From Bacteroides sp. GM023 (GTDB lineage Bacteria > Bacteroidota > Bacteroidia > Bacteroidales > Bacteroidaceae), in contig NZ_JAAXGE010000004.1 of NCBI RefSeq assembly GCF_014750685.1, positions 62,001 to 126,000 on the forward strand: DNA of 64,000 nt, in the 5' to 3' direction. The notes below the pieces were generated by a model that was given only the letters and a program-made list of their open reading frames with translations, had not been told where the DNA came from and did not search any database. Positions 1-7,056 of the stretch are shown here, piece by piece. Made by a program: the position numbers and the translations under genes. Position 1 is the stretch's first letter, and each line of letters opens with the position of its first letter.

Positions 1-145
1 AGTGTTCCAGTTTAATCTTGTCGAAAGAGGGAACACCATACTCGGTTTGAAACTCTGTAAAGAAAGGATTGCTTTCTGTTTTCGTAGCACAGGAGTACAT
101 CATACAACTTACTGCTAAAAGGGTTAGTGTTTTTTTAATCATCAT
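1..145 (-). CDS. M3-family peptidyl-dipeptidase lipoprotein, N-terminal fragment
   Basis: Only the first 48 codons are inside the window; the gene runs off the left edge. The start is ATG at 145 (a second ATG follows at 142). The protein begins MMIKKTLTLLAVSC and has a second Cys shortly after (MMYSC), so it carries a lipoprotein-type signal. The mature start, with NPFFTEFQTEYGVPSFDKIK, matches the N-terminus of Dcp-type M3 zinc peptidases, which remove dipeptides from peptide C-termini. The HExxH site would lie outside the window. The gap to the upstream minus-strand gene is 27 bp, so it may be the last gene of the rhomboid/EEP unit. The family call rests on the N-terminal motif only. Confidence 0.7.
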   Translation of the reverse strand, partial: MMIKKTLTLLAVSCMMYSCATKTESNPFFTEFQTEYGVPSFDKIKLEH

Positions 146-172
146 AAGTGTTTTTATTAGAGTTTTCAGTTC

Positions 173-1258
173 TTATCGCTTGCTGATATAGCACCAGATA
201 GGGTAGTGGTCCGAAGCCTTGATAGACCGGTCTACGGTGCAGTTGTAGGCTTTCAGGTTGGGGCTTACCAGGATATTGTCAATTCGGAAATAGAACTTGT
301 TTTGATTATAAGAAATTCCCAGTCCTTTGCCGGATTGGGTGAACGCGTCGTCTAGTTTTTGGGTAAGGATGCGATGGGTATACGAGATGGAACCGTCGTT
401 GAAGTCACCGCAGGCTATTATTGTCGGATATTTGCTTTCTGCTATATACCTGGCTACGGAGTCGGCCTGTGACGCACGGATAGCCGATGCTTCCGCCAGC
501 TTTTTCACCAATTGGCGGAGTCCGGTTTTCACTTTACTGGCATTCGGGTCTTTTATCATGTCTTCGTAGATTCCCCTGTCTTCTTTGGTTAGCTTGTTGG
601 ATTCCAAATGGTTATTAATCAATGTAATGGTGTCGTTGTTCACCTTCAGTACATATCTCATGGAACCGTTATAGCTACTTTCATACTTGATAGGCTGTGA
701 CGAAAGTATGGGGAATTTTGAGAAACAGGCAAGCTGTACTTCTCCTACCCCTTGTTGATGGATGGACCGGTAGGGGTATGCCTTCAATGCTTTCTTCACG
801 TCCTGTTCCGTCAGAAACTTCCTATTGGTAGCCGTGTTATATTCTTGCAGGCAAATAATATCGGCTTTACTGTCCGCCAGGTAGGACAGGACAGGATTCT
901 TCCCATCTTTCTTTTCCAGGTTACTAAAGCTCATTACGTTGTAGGACAGTAGTTTGATGCTCCCTTCCGGTATCGTTTTAGTGGTGGAATTAAAAGGAAT
1001 ATAAGTCCGTATTTGCGGAATACAAATCAAGAAACCGATGATTGGTAATAAAGCATAGCGATAATTGATAAATGCCCAAAAGACCAGAAACAAGAAGTTG
1101 ATAGTCAGAAATATCGGAAATGCAAGTCCCAGGCTCGAAGCCAGTGGGTTTACTCTCGGACTTAGATAGGGACTATAGGCGCTTAGTATCAACGTTCCAA
1201 CGAAGAAAGCGTTAATAGCCAGTATCAGATATGCGACAATTTTGCCAATATGTTCCAT
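173..1258 (-). CDS. Membrane-anchored endonuclease/exonuclease/phosphatase (EEP) family protein
   Basis: The protein of 361 residues has three predicted membrane helices in the first 110 residues, then an EEP fold. The family motifs are present in order: the Asn of LLSYNVMSF, the metal-binding Glu of ICLQEYN, the GDFND loop and the C-terminal SDHYPIW. EEP proteins cut phosphodiester or phosphoester bonds in nucleic acids, lipids or sugars, so the substrate is not known here. The start is ATG at 1258, 4 bp after the stop of the rhomboid gene; a longer reading frame to 1282 would need TTG and would overlap that gene. It probably belongs to the rhomboid operon. The catalytic domain should face the periplasm or cytoplasm depending on topology, which cannot be decided by eye. 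Confidence 0.8.
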   Translation of the reverse strand: MEHIGKIVAYLILAINAFFVGTLILSAYSPYLSPRVNPLASSLGLAFPIFLTINFLFLVFWAFINYRYALLPIIGFLICIPQIRTYIPFNSTTKTIPEGSIKLLSYNVMSFSNLEKKDGKNPVLSYLADSKADIICLQEYNTATNRKFLTEQDVKKALKAYPYRSIHQQGVGEVQLACFSKFPILSSQPIKYESSYNGSMRYVLKVNNDTITLINNHLESNKLTKEDRGIYEDMIKDPNASKVKTGLRQLVKKLAEASAIRASQADSVARYIAESKYPTIIACGDFNDGSISYTHRILTQKLDDAFTQSGKGLGISYNQNKFYFRIDNILVSPNLKAYNCTVDRSIKASDHYPIWCYISKR

Positions 1259-1262
1259 TCTT

Positions 1263-2168
1263 TTATCTTTTGCTTGCGTCAAACAAGCTTTTCTTTTCTT
1301 CTGTAGTCAGACTGTCGTAGCCGGATTTTTTTAGTTTTTCCAGGATACGGTCTACTTCATCGGACTGTGCTTTTTTGTGGGCATTGTAATCATAATCTTG
1401 CTCACGACTAGTAGCGCCGCCACCGTAGTGTACTTTCATTTTGGGTTTGCGTTTCCATGTCTTCTTTTGGAACAGAGACATGAAACCATCCAGGAACCAG
1501 TTAATCCAGGAAGTCAAATCGATTCCTTTACTTAGGCTGGCGGCAAACCAAAGTCCGGCAAGAGCACCGCCTAAATGGGCGATATGTCCTCCCGCATTGC
1601 TTGACGTGATAGAGATTACATCAATACCGATAACAACTAATGCCAGGTATTTGAGACGGATAGCGCCGAACAGAAAAAGTTGTACCCGGTAATTAGGTTC
1701 CCGATAAGCTGTGGCTGCAACGATAGCCAGCACGGATGCCGATGCCCCGACCAATGTGGAACCTGCTATCTGCGAACTGAATAGAGGAAATACATTGTAA
1801 GCAACCATATATAGTAAACCGCCGCAGATACCTCCCAGTACATACAGACCTCTTAAATGCTTTGCAGAGAAGAAGTGGAGGAACAGGCTGCCGAACCAAT
1901 ACAGCCAGAGCATATTAAATAAAATATGCAGGATACCCGCGTGCATAAACATATAAGTGAGCAGCGACCACGGTCGATGAATAAAACCGATAAAGGATGC
2001 CGGCAGGGCGAAAATACCGAATATATCGGGGATACTGAATTCAAATAGTTGCAGAAAAACATTAACCAACGTACCGATAAGGAAAATACCGACGTTGATG
2101 TAAATCAGTTGGATGAAAATATTTCCTCTTCTGAATGTCTCCTTTAAATCAGCTATAATATGTCCCAT
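1263..2168 (-). CDS. Rhomboid family intramembrane serine protease (second of a pair)
   Basis: Rhomboids cleave membrane helices with a Ser-His dyad. The protein of 301 residues has about six membrane helices. The catalytic Ser is probably residue 143 in GASAS and the His residue 198 in HIAHLGG; the conserved HILFNMLWLYWFG helix is also present. A soluble C-terminal tail ends with a GYDSLTTEEKKSLFDASKR segment, as in the DUF6576 tails of Bacteroidota rhomboids. The start at 2168 lies inside the 3' end of the upstream rhomboid gene (20 bp overlap), so the two are translationally coupled. Substrate unknown. Confidence 0.88.
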   Translation of the reverse strand: MGHIIADLKETFRRGNIFIQLIYINVGIFLIGTLVNVFLQLFEFSIPDIFGIFALPASFIGFIHRPWSLLTYMFMHAGILHILFNMLWLYWFGSLFLHFFSAKHLRGLYVLGGICGGLLYMVAYNVFPLFSSQIAGSTLVGASASVLAIVAATAYREPNYRVQLFLFGAIRLKYLALVVIGIDVISITSSNAGGHIAHLGGALAGLWFAASLSKGIDLTSWINWFLDGFMSLFQKKTWKRKPKMKVHYGGGATSREQDYDYNAHKKAQSDEVDRILEKLKKSGYDSLTTEEKKSLFDASKR

Positions 2169-2826
2169 TGTTATTGCTTTTTTTTCTCCAATACAAAATC
2201 AGAATCAGTCCGAACAACATACCTCCCAAGTGGGCGAAGTGAGCGACATTATCTCCGGGATTATTGGCAAATCCTGACCATAACTCAATTGCTGCATATC
2301 CGATAACGAAAAACTTCGCTTTGATCGGGAAAGGTAACGGGAAAATAAACAGCTTGTTGTTGGGGTATAGCATACCGAATGCCAGCAATATAGCGTAAAC
2401 GGCTCCCGAAGCACCTACGGTGGTCATCATGTTAAGATACTGCTCCATGGGAATAATGGCTGAACCTATATTCACCTCTGCATAATGGCTGAGTTCCGTA
2501 ACATACTGAATATATTGCACACCTTCCTGAATAAGTCCTGCACCGATACCGCAAATAATGTAATAGAACAGGAAACGCTTCGGTCCCCAAGTTTGTTCGA
2601 GAATCGGTCCGAACATGAAAACGGCGAACATATTGAAGAAAATGTGGCTGAATCCGCCGTGCATGAACATATAGGTGATAAGCTGTGCCGGGTTGAAGTC
2701 ACTTGCGAGGAAAAAATGTAATCCCAGATAATTAGTCAAATCTAAACCGTATCGTTGAGCAACGAGTGTACCGAAAAATACCAGTACATTGATAATTATC
2801 AGGTTTTTAGTTACAGTTGGCATCAT
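2149..2826 (-). CDS. Rhomboid family intramembrane serine protease (first of a pair)
   Basis: The protein has about 225 residues, six predicted membrane helices and no long tail. Rhomboid motifs are clear: HIFFNMFAVFMFG, the catalytic Ser in GASGAVYA and the His in AHFAHLGG. ATG codons at 2826 and 2823 are both possible starts; the frame stays open to a TTG at 2859, but a -7 box (TACTTTTG, minus strand) sits at 2857-2864, so the longer start would lie at the promoter itself. It overlaps the next rhomboid gene by 20 bp. The two proteins differ enough to be old paralogues rather than a recent copy. Confidence 0.88.
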   Translation of the reverse strand: MMPTVTKNLIIINVLVFFGTLVAQRYGLDLTNYLGLHFFLASDFNPAQLITYMFMHGGFSHIFFNMFAVFMFGPILEQTWGPKRFLFYYIICGIGAGLIQEGVQYIQYVTELSHYAEVNIGSAIIPMEQYLNMMTTVGASGAVYAILLAFGMLYPNNKLFIFPLPFPIKAKFFVIGYAAIELWSGFANNPGDNVAHFAHLGGMLFGLILILYWRKKSNNNGTYYS

Positions 2827-2856
2827 TTTAATTTCTGAATATTTAGATAATACTCG

Positions 2857-2864
2857 CAAAAGTA
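2857..2864 (-). promoter_or_regulatory. -7 box of the rhomboid operon
   Basis: TACTTTTG on the minus strand fits the Bacteroides -7 consensus TAnnTTTG. It lies about 31 bp before the ATG at 2826. No good TTTG -33 element is seen at the expected distance. Confidence 0.5.
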
Positions 2865-2947
2865 CGAATAAATTCTGTTTTAAAGCATGAAAATGACTTC
2901 CTATTAGCTCTTTTTCAATAATTTGCTGCGTTTTTTTTATGTTTTTA

Positions 2948-2978
2948 TTTGATATGTTGTTTTGTTCGGCTATATTTG
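2948..2978 (+). promoter_or_regulatory. Promoter of the HU gene
   Basis: TTTG at 2948-2951, 19 bp, then TATATTTG at 2971-2978: a full match to the Bacteroides -33/-7 consensus. It would give a leader of about 60 nt before the HU start at 3045. The strong match fits a highly expressed gene. Confidence 0.75.
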
Positions 2979-3044
2979 TGAAATCAATCCATTGAAAGAT
3001 AATCTTTTGTGTAACATATATATTAATTAATCATTTTACGTATT

Positions 3045-3317
3045 ATGAATAAGTCTGAACTTATTAGCGCAATGGCTGCTGAGTCTCAAATGAGCAAAGC
3101 CGATGCAAAAAAAGCACTTGATGCTTTCATCACTTCAGTTACTAATGCTATGAAAGCTGGCGAAAAAGTATCTCTCGTTGGTTTTGGTACTTTCTCTGTA
3201 AGCGAAAGAGCTGAAAGAACTGGTATTAACCCTTCTACAAAGGCAACTATTACTATTCCTGCTAAGAAAGTAGCTAAATTTAAAGCTGGTGCTGAATTAT
3301 CTGCAGCTGTTGAATAA
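3045..3317 (+). CDS. HU family DNA-binding protein
   Basis: A 90-residue histone-like protein, the standard HU length. It has the N-terminal helices (KSELISAMAAESQMSKADAKKALDA split over two helices), the GFGTFSVSERAERTGINPST arm region and the C-terminal KKVAKFKAGAEL helix. HU dimers bend and compact DNA. It is a single-gene unit with a consensus promoter upstream and a hairpin terminator downstream. The code uses AT-rich, well-adapted codons, unlike the GC-richer pectin locus beside it. Confidence 0.95.
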   Translation: MNKSELISAMAAESQMSKADAKKALDAFITSVTNAMKAGEKVSLVGFGTFSVSERAERTGINPSTKATITIPAKKVAKFKAGAELSAAVE

Positions 3318-3341
3318 GATAGATAGTTGAAAGAAATTGAA

Positions 3342-3375
3342 AAGCGGGTTCCTGATAAAGAAACCCGCTTTTTTT
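3342..3375. terminator. Two-way intrinsic terminator between HU and the 3378-4142 gene
   Basis: AAGCGGGTT at 3342-3350 pairs with AACCCGCTT at 3362-3370, followed by a T-run to about 3375 on the plus strand; A residues before the left arm give a short T-run on the minus strand. The two genes converge here. Confidence 0.85.
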
Positions 3376-3377
3376 AT

Positions 3378-4142
3378 TTATTTTCCGATTACTCCCGCCC
3401 AACTGTCGGTGAAGCGGAAGTTTCCTATATTCCCTGCGTAATTATTGCGATTTTTAAGCATGATGCCTTTGATACCGGCTTTTAGAACCCCTTCTTCGGT
3501 GGCTACCGCGTCCGGTGTCGGTTCTTTATCTTTCAATTCCGGGTCGATAAACAAGGAAGCTTGGTTCTTTGCAAAATCGATTTTTAATACAATCAGGTGT
3601 GTAGTGTTCAAATCATAAGTCTTGGTTGCAGAGCCACGTTGCTTCTGTATGCCTACTCCGAATTTGAGTTTGCTTCCCTGGTTAGAGGCAAAGACGAATC
3701 CGCGGCTTGTTCCGGTAGCATGGTTGGCACTTGTGGAAATGAAGTCCATATAACCTTTTGCCTTGAACTTGGAGAAGTTCACCAGGAATGACAGGTAATA
3801 CGTTCCGGTAGAGTATGTCCTTCCGGATTCTAATCCGTAAATGCTGGGACGGAAATTCGCTTCTTCCGGCAGTCCGCCAAAAGTAACCGACAGTCCTTCT
3901 TCATTGTATCCTTTGTAAGACAGTTCTTTGCCCGCAACGGGGCTTTCACCTATAAAAGGCTCTTTCTCACTGAATACGGCACTCCATACATCTTTGTTGA
4001 GAGGGGCTTTCTTTGCAGTGTATGCTGCTTTTTCGATGGGTTCCCCCTCTTTACATCCGTTGAGAAAATTGTTTCTCAATACTTGAGCATTACTCAATGA
4101 AGCTGTGGCAACTAATGCCAGCGTTAATAGTACTTTTTTCAT
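3378..4142 (-). CDS. Secreted protein of unknown function, last gene of the GH2/GH115/CE12 operon
   Basis: The 254-residue protein starts with a clear type I signal peptide (MKKVLLTLALVATASLSNAQ). I do not recognise a catalytic motif. The mature part is rich in alternating hydrophobic and polar residues with many Gly, Tyr and Phe (for example GTYYLSFLVNFSKFKAKGY and HLIVLKIDFAKNQASLFID), which is what a jelly-roll (LamG or concanavalin-like) fold looks like. It starts 58 bp after the GH2 gene on the same strand and shares its terminator with HU. Its place suggests a sugar-binding or debranching helper for pectin in the periplasm; that is inference only. Confidence 0.65.
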   Translation of the reverse strand: MKKVLLTLALVATASLSNAQVLRNNFLNGCKEGEPIEKAAYTAKKAPLNKDVWSAVFSEKEPFIGESPVAGKELSYKGYNEEGLSVTFGGLPEEANFRPSIYGLESGRTYSTGTYYLSFLVNFSKFKAKGYMDFISTSANHATGTSRGFVFASNQGSKLKFGVGIQKQRGSATKTYDLNTTHLIVLKIDFAKNQASLFIDPELKDKEPTPDAVATEEGVLKAGIKGIMLKNRNNYAGNIGNFRFTDSWAGVIGK

Positions 4143-4200
4143 GGCTATTTTTGTTATTAATTAAAATTTATATGGTTGTTGATTCATAAGTCAAGGCATA

Positions 4201-7035
4201 TCAGCGACGGAAATCAAACCAAAGTTTCATACGCAATCCGTCGTCTCCCGATTTGATACGGATGGTGCTGGGCTGGCTTTTCGGGCCGTGTTCCGGTATT
4301 GATTTGAACGAACGTATGGCAGGAATATCATAAAGGAAGGAAAGGTCGCCTTCCGGGAAACTATGCATACTGTTTTCTCCATCCCTGCGATGCACGGGTT
4401 CTTCCGGGGTAAATACACGGAAATACAAACCATCCGTTTCCGAATAAACAGTGAACGGTACTTTGTCCGATTCCATGGTCGCCCAGTATAGATTGCCATG
4501 ATATCCTTTGAACTCGGGATATATCAGTTTCTCGAAACTCTCTCCGGTGACGGTATTATTGTATTCTTTCTCCCAAATATTATAATTTGCCCCTTTTATC
4601 CGGTTCTTCCATACACGATATGGGCCGCGTCCCATCCACCGCATACCTTTCACTTCTTTTTCCGGGAAAGAAAAGCTAAGTCCCAGGTAATAGATGTTTT
4701 TATCAAAGAACTCACCTTTATATCCGCCACCGTTACCGCGGTTCAGCAGAATGGCATCCATTCCCAGCAAACCGTCTGCCGTCATGCGCCAAACGATGGA
4801 ATCAATGGCACCCGTATATCTTACGATGAAAAGGGCGTCATTACCATCTATGCGTACCTCACTTTTTTTGAAGTCAACTTTTATTCCTACGGGTAGAGGG
4901 CCGTTGTTCAGCGGGATAATTTGCTCATTGCTTTTTACCTCTACCAATGCTCCGTCCTTGCTGTTGAACGTTGCTGAAATGCCGTTTGCAGAAAGAGTAA
5001 TGCTTTCGCTTCCTTTCTTTATCTCTGCCGAGTTTGCAGAAGTTGTTTGTATGCGTTGAGTTTCAAAGTACTCTTTAGCATACTTCACCGGCCATGTCCA
5101 GTTGCAAATTGCTTTTCCGTCTCTGTCGTAGGCTTCGAGTTCCAGTATATCACCCCGGAAAAAGTTTTCCGGTAACTGCATACGTGCTTTCCCTGTTTCC
5201 CCCGGATCAATAGCGGGCAGGCTCACTATCCCTTCATTCAGCAGCGAGCGTTCGCCACCTTTTAGTGGAGAGGGGGTGGCATAAAGCCGATACTTCATAC
5301 TACATTCCTTTAGATTAGTGAATAAATAAGTGTTACTCACCATAAATTCTCCATTGAAAGAAGGAGTGATAAACAGATTTTTGAATTGGATAGGCGCCCA
5401 TACTTCACGAACTGTATAGAAGCTGCCTTCTTTTTCCCGCCTGGGGCCGACAATACCATCCGGGCCGTTCGGCCCGTCAGAATCGAGGATGCCGCCTTTG
5501 TCACTGCGTGAAACCGCTTCATCAATAAAAGTCCATAAGAAGCCGCCGGCAAATAACGGATTGGAAGTATAATTGCTCCAATAATCGTCCAGTCCCGCGC
5601 CCAGCCCTTTGTCATATTGCCCGTGCAGAAACTCTGTCGGCATAAAGACATTGTATCCGTTGGCAAGGCGTCCGGTTCCGGTCTGATAGGCAGGATAATG
5701 ATGGGTATCCAATTGGTTAAAATCTGCCCACGGATGAATCACATGGCGCTTTTGTGGGTCATAATCAGCAAAGCGGGCATCCAGTTTCTTGTTCCATCCG
5801 CCTTCATTACCGTTACTCCATAAGAAGATACAGGGATGGTTCACGTCATGAGCCACCATCTCTTTCAGCAATTTCTCTCCCACTTTCTCATCATATCTTC
5901 CATGCCAACCGGGGAACTCGTTCAGATAGAAAAGTCCCAATGAATCGCATACGTCCAGGAAATGTTTGTCGGGCGGATAGTGGGAACGAACTGCGTTCAT
6001 ATTCATTTCCTTGATAAGCAGCGCATCTTGCAGGCTAATCTCTTTATTCGTAGTACGTCCGCCGTCAGGATGGAAGCTATGACGGTTGATACCTTTCATT
6101 ATCACTTTTGTCCCATTGACATAAATTCCGTCTTTAGGGCGGAACTCGACGGTGCGGAATCCGATTCGTTCTTCGTGTACATGTACAATTTGCTTCTGGC
6201 TGTCGAGCAGTTCCAACCGGAGCGTATAGAGATTGGGGTGTTCGCAATCCCAGGTGCGGATACCTTTCCAGTCAGTCGAAATGGTTTGTACATTCCCGGT
6301 TCCCAAAGTATTTGTTTGCTTTCCGATGGCTTTGCTTTCTCCTACCGGAGTCAGTGAAGTAGCCAGTGAATATCCTTCTGACAGGTTATTCATATGAACT
6401 TCTGTTGACAACTTACCGTCGGCTGTTGCATTCACGGCAATGCGTTCGATATGCGTTTTGGGCATAGCTTTCAGATAGACCGGGCGGTAGATACCACCGA
6501 ACAGCCACCAATCGGCCCGGCGTTCCGCCGCGTTCACCGATTTATTGGCAGACTCTTTCCATACCTTCACTTCCAGTTCATTGCTTTTACCGAATTTGAG
6601 CTTATCGGTAATGTCATAATTGAAGCAGATAAAACCGCCTTGATGAATCTCTCCTGCAAGTTCGTTGTTTATCTTCACTTCCGTATCTGTCATTACCCCT
6701 TCGAATACAATGCTGACCTGTTTGTCTTTCCAGTCGGCGGGAACTTTGAACTTGTAGCGGTATAGCCCCGTTTCGTCACTCGGCTTGGCTTCCTTTACCA
6801 GGTAGAAACGACCGAATGTATATTCCCCGAAACCTTGCAGTTCCCACTGTGAGGGCACTTCAATTTTACTCCATTTACCGCTGTTCATGCCACCGGAACA
6901 ATAGAAATCCCAGGTGACAGTCTTTCCCAATCCGGTGCCGGACAGGTATAGAGTTTCCGTGTTCTGTGCATCTATCGTAGTTGCGCATAAGCAACTGACA
7001 CCGATAAAAAGCTGTTTTATTCTTTTTGTTATCAT
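4201..7035 (-). CDS. Glycoside hydrolase family 2 (beta-galactosidase-like)
   Basis: The 944-residue protein has a signal peptide (about residues 1-23, ending in IDAQ) and the full LacZ-type layout: sugar-binding domain, Ig-like domain, TIM barrel, second Ig-like domain and a large C-terminal domain. The acid/base Glu is residue 411 in WSNGNEGG and the nucleophile is probably Glu468 in MPTEFLHG. A C-terminal RGPYRVWKNR segment matches the RGPxE-type loop of LacZ enzymes. GH2 enzymes of this type remove beta-galactose, but some cut beta-glucuronate or arabinose, so the exact sugar is open. In a rhamnogalacturonan-I locus, beta-galactan side chains are the obvious target. It lies 21 bp after the GH115 gene. 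Confidence 0.88.
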   Translation of the reverse strand: MITKRIKQLFIGVSCLCATTIDAQNTETLYLSGTGLGKTVTWDFYCSGGMNSGKWSKIEVPSQWELQGFGEYTFGRFYLVKEAKPSDETGLYRYKFKVPADWKDKQVSIVFEGVMTDTEVKINNELAGEIHQGGFICFNYDITDKLKFGKSNELEVKVWKESANKSVNAAERRADWWLFGGIYRPVYLKAMPKTHIERIAVNATADGKLSTEVHMNNLSEGYSLATSLTPVGESKAIGKQTNTLGTGNVQTISTDWKGIRTWDCEHPNLYTLRLELLDSQKQIVHVHEERIGFRTVEFRPKDGIYVNGTKVIMKGINRHSFHPDGGRTTNKEISLQDALLIKEMNMNAVRSHYPPDKHFLDVCDSLGLFYLNEFPGWHGRYDEKVGEKLLKEMVAHDVNHPCIFLWSNGNEGGWNKKLDARFADYDPQKRHVIHPWADFNQLDTHHYPAYQTGTGRLANGYNVFMPTEFLHGQYDKGLGAGLDDYWSNYTSNPLFAGGFLWTFIDEAVSRSDKGGILDSDGPNGPDGIVGPRREKEGSFYTVREVWAPIQFKNLFITPSFNGEFMVSNTYLFTNLKECSMKYRLYATPSPLKGGERSLLNEGIVSLPAIDPGETGKARMQLPENFFRGDILELEAYDRDGKAICNWTWPVKYAKEYFETQRIQTTSANSAEIKKGSESITLSANGISATFNSKDGALVEVKSNEQIIPLNNGPLPVGIKVDFKKSEVRIDGNDALFIVRYTGAIDSIVWRMTADGLLGMDAILLNRGNGGGYKGEFFDKNIYYLGLSFSFPEKEVKGMRWMGRGPYRVWKNRIKGANYNIWEKEYNNTVTGESFEKLIYPEFKGYHGNLYWATMESDKVPFTVYSETDGLYFRVFTPEEPVHRRDGENSMHSFPEGDLSFLYDIPAIRSFKSIPEHGPKSQPSTIRIKSGDDGLRMKLWFDFRR

Positions 7036-7056
7036 ATCAAATCTGTCGGATATTAA

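Noticed and set aside
1259..1282. Longer N-terminus (TTG start) for the EEP gene
   Set aside because: It would overlap the rhomboid gene and add charged residues before the membrane segment; ATG at 1258 is better.
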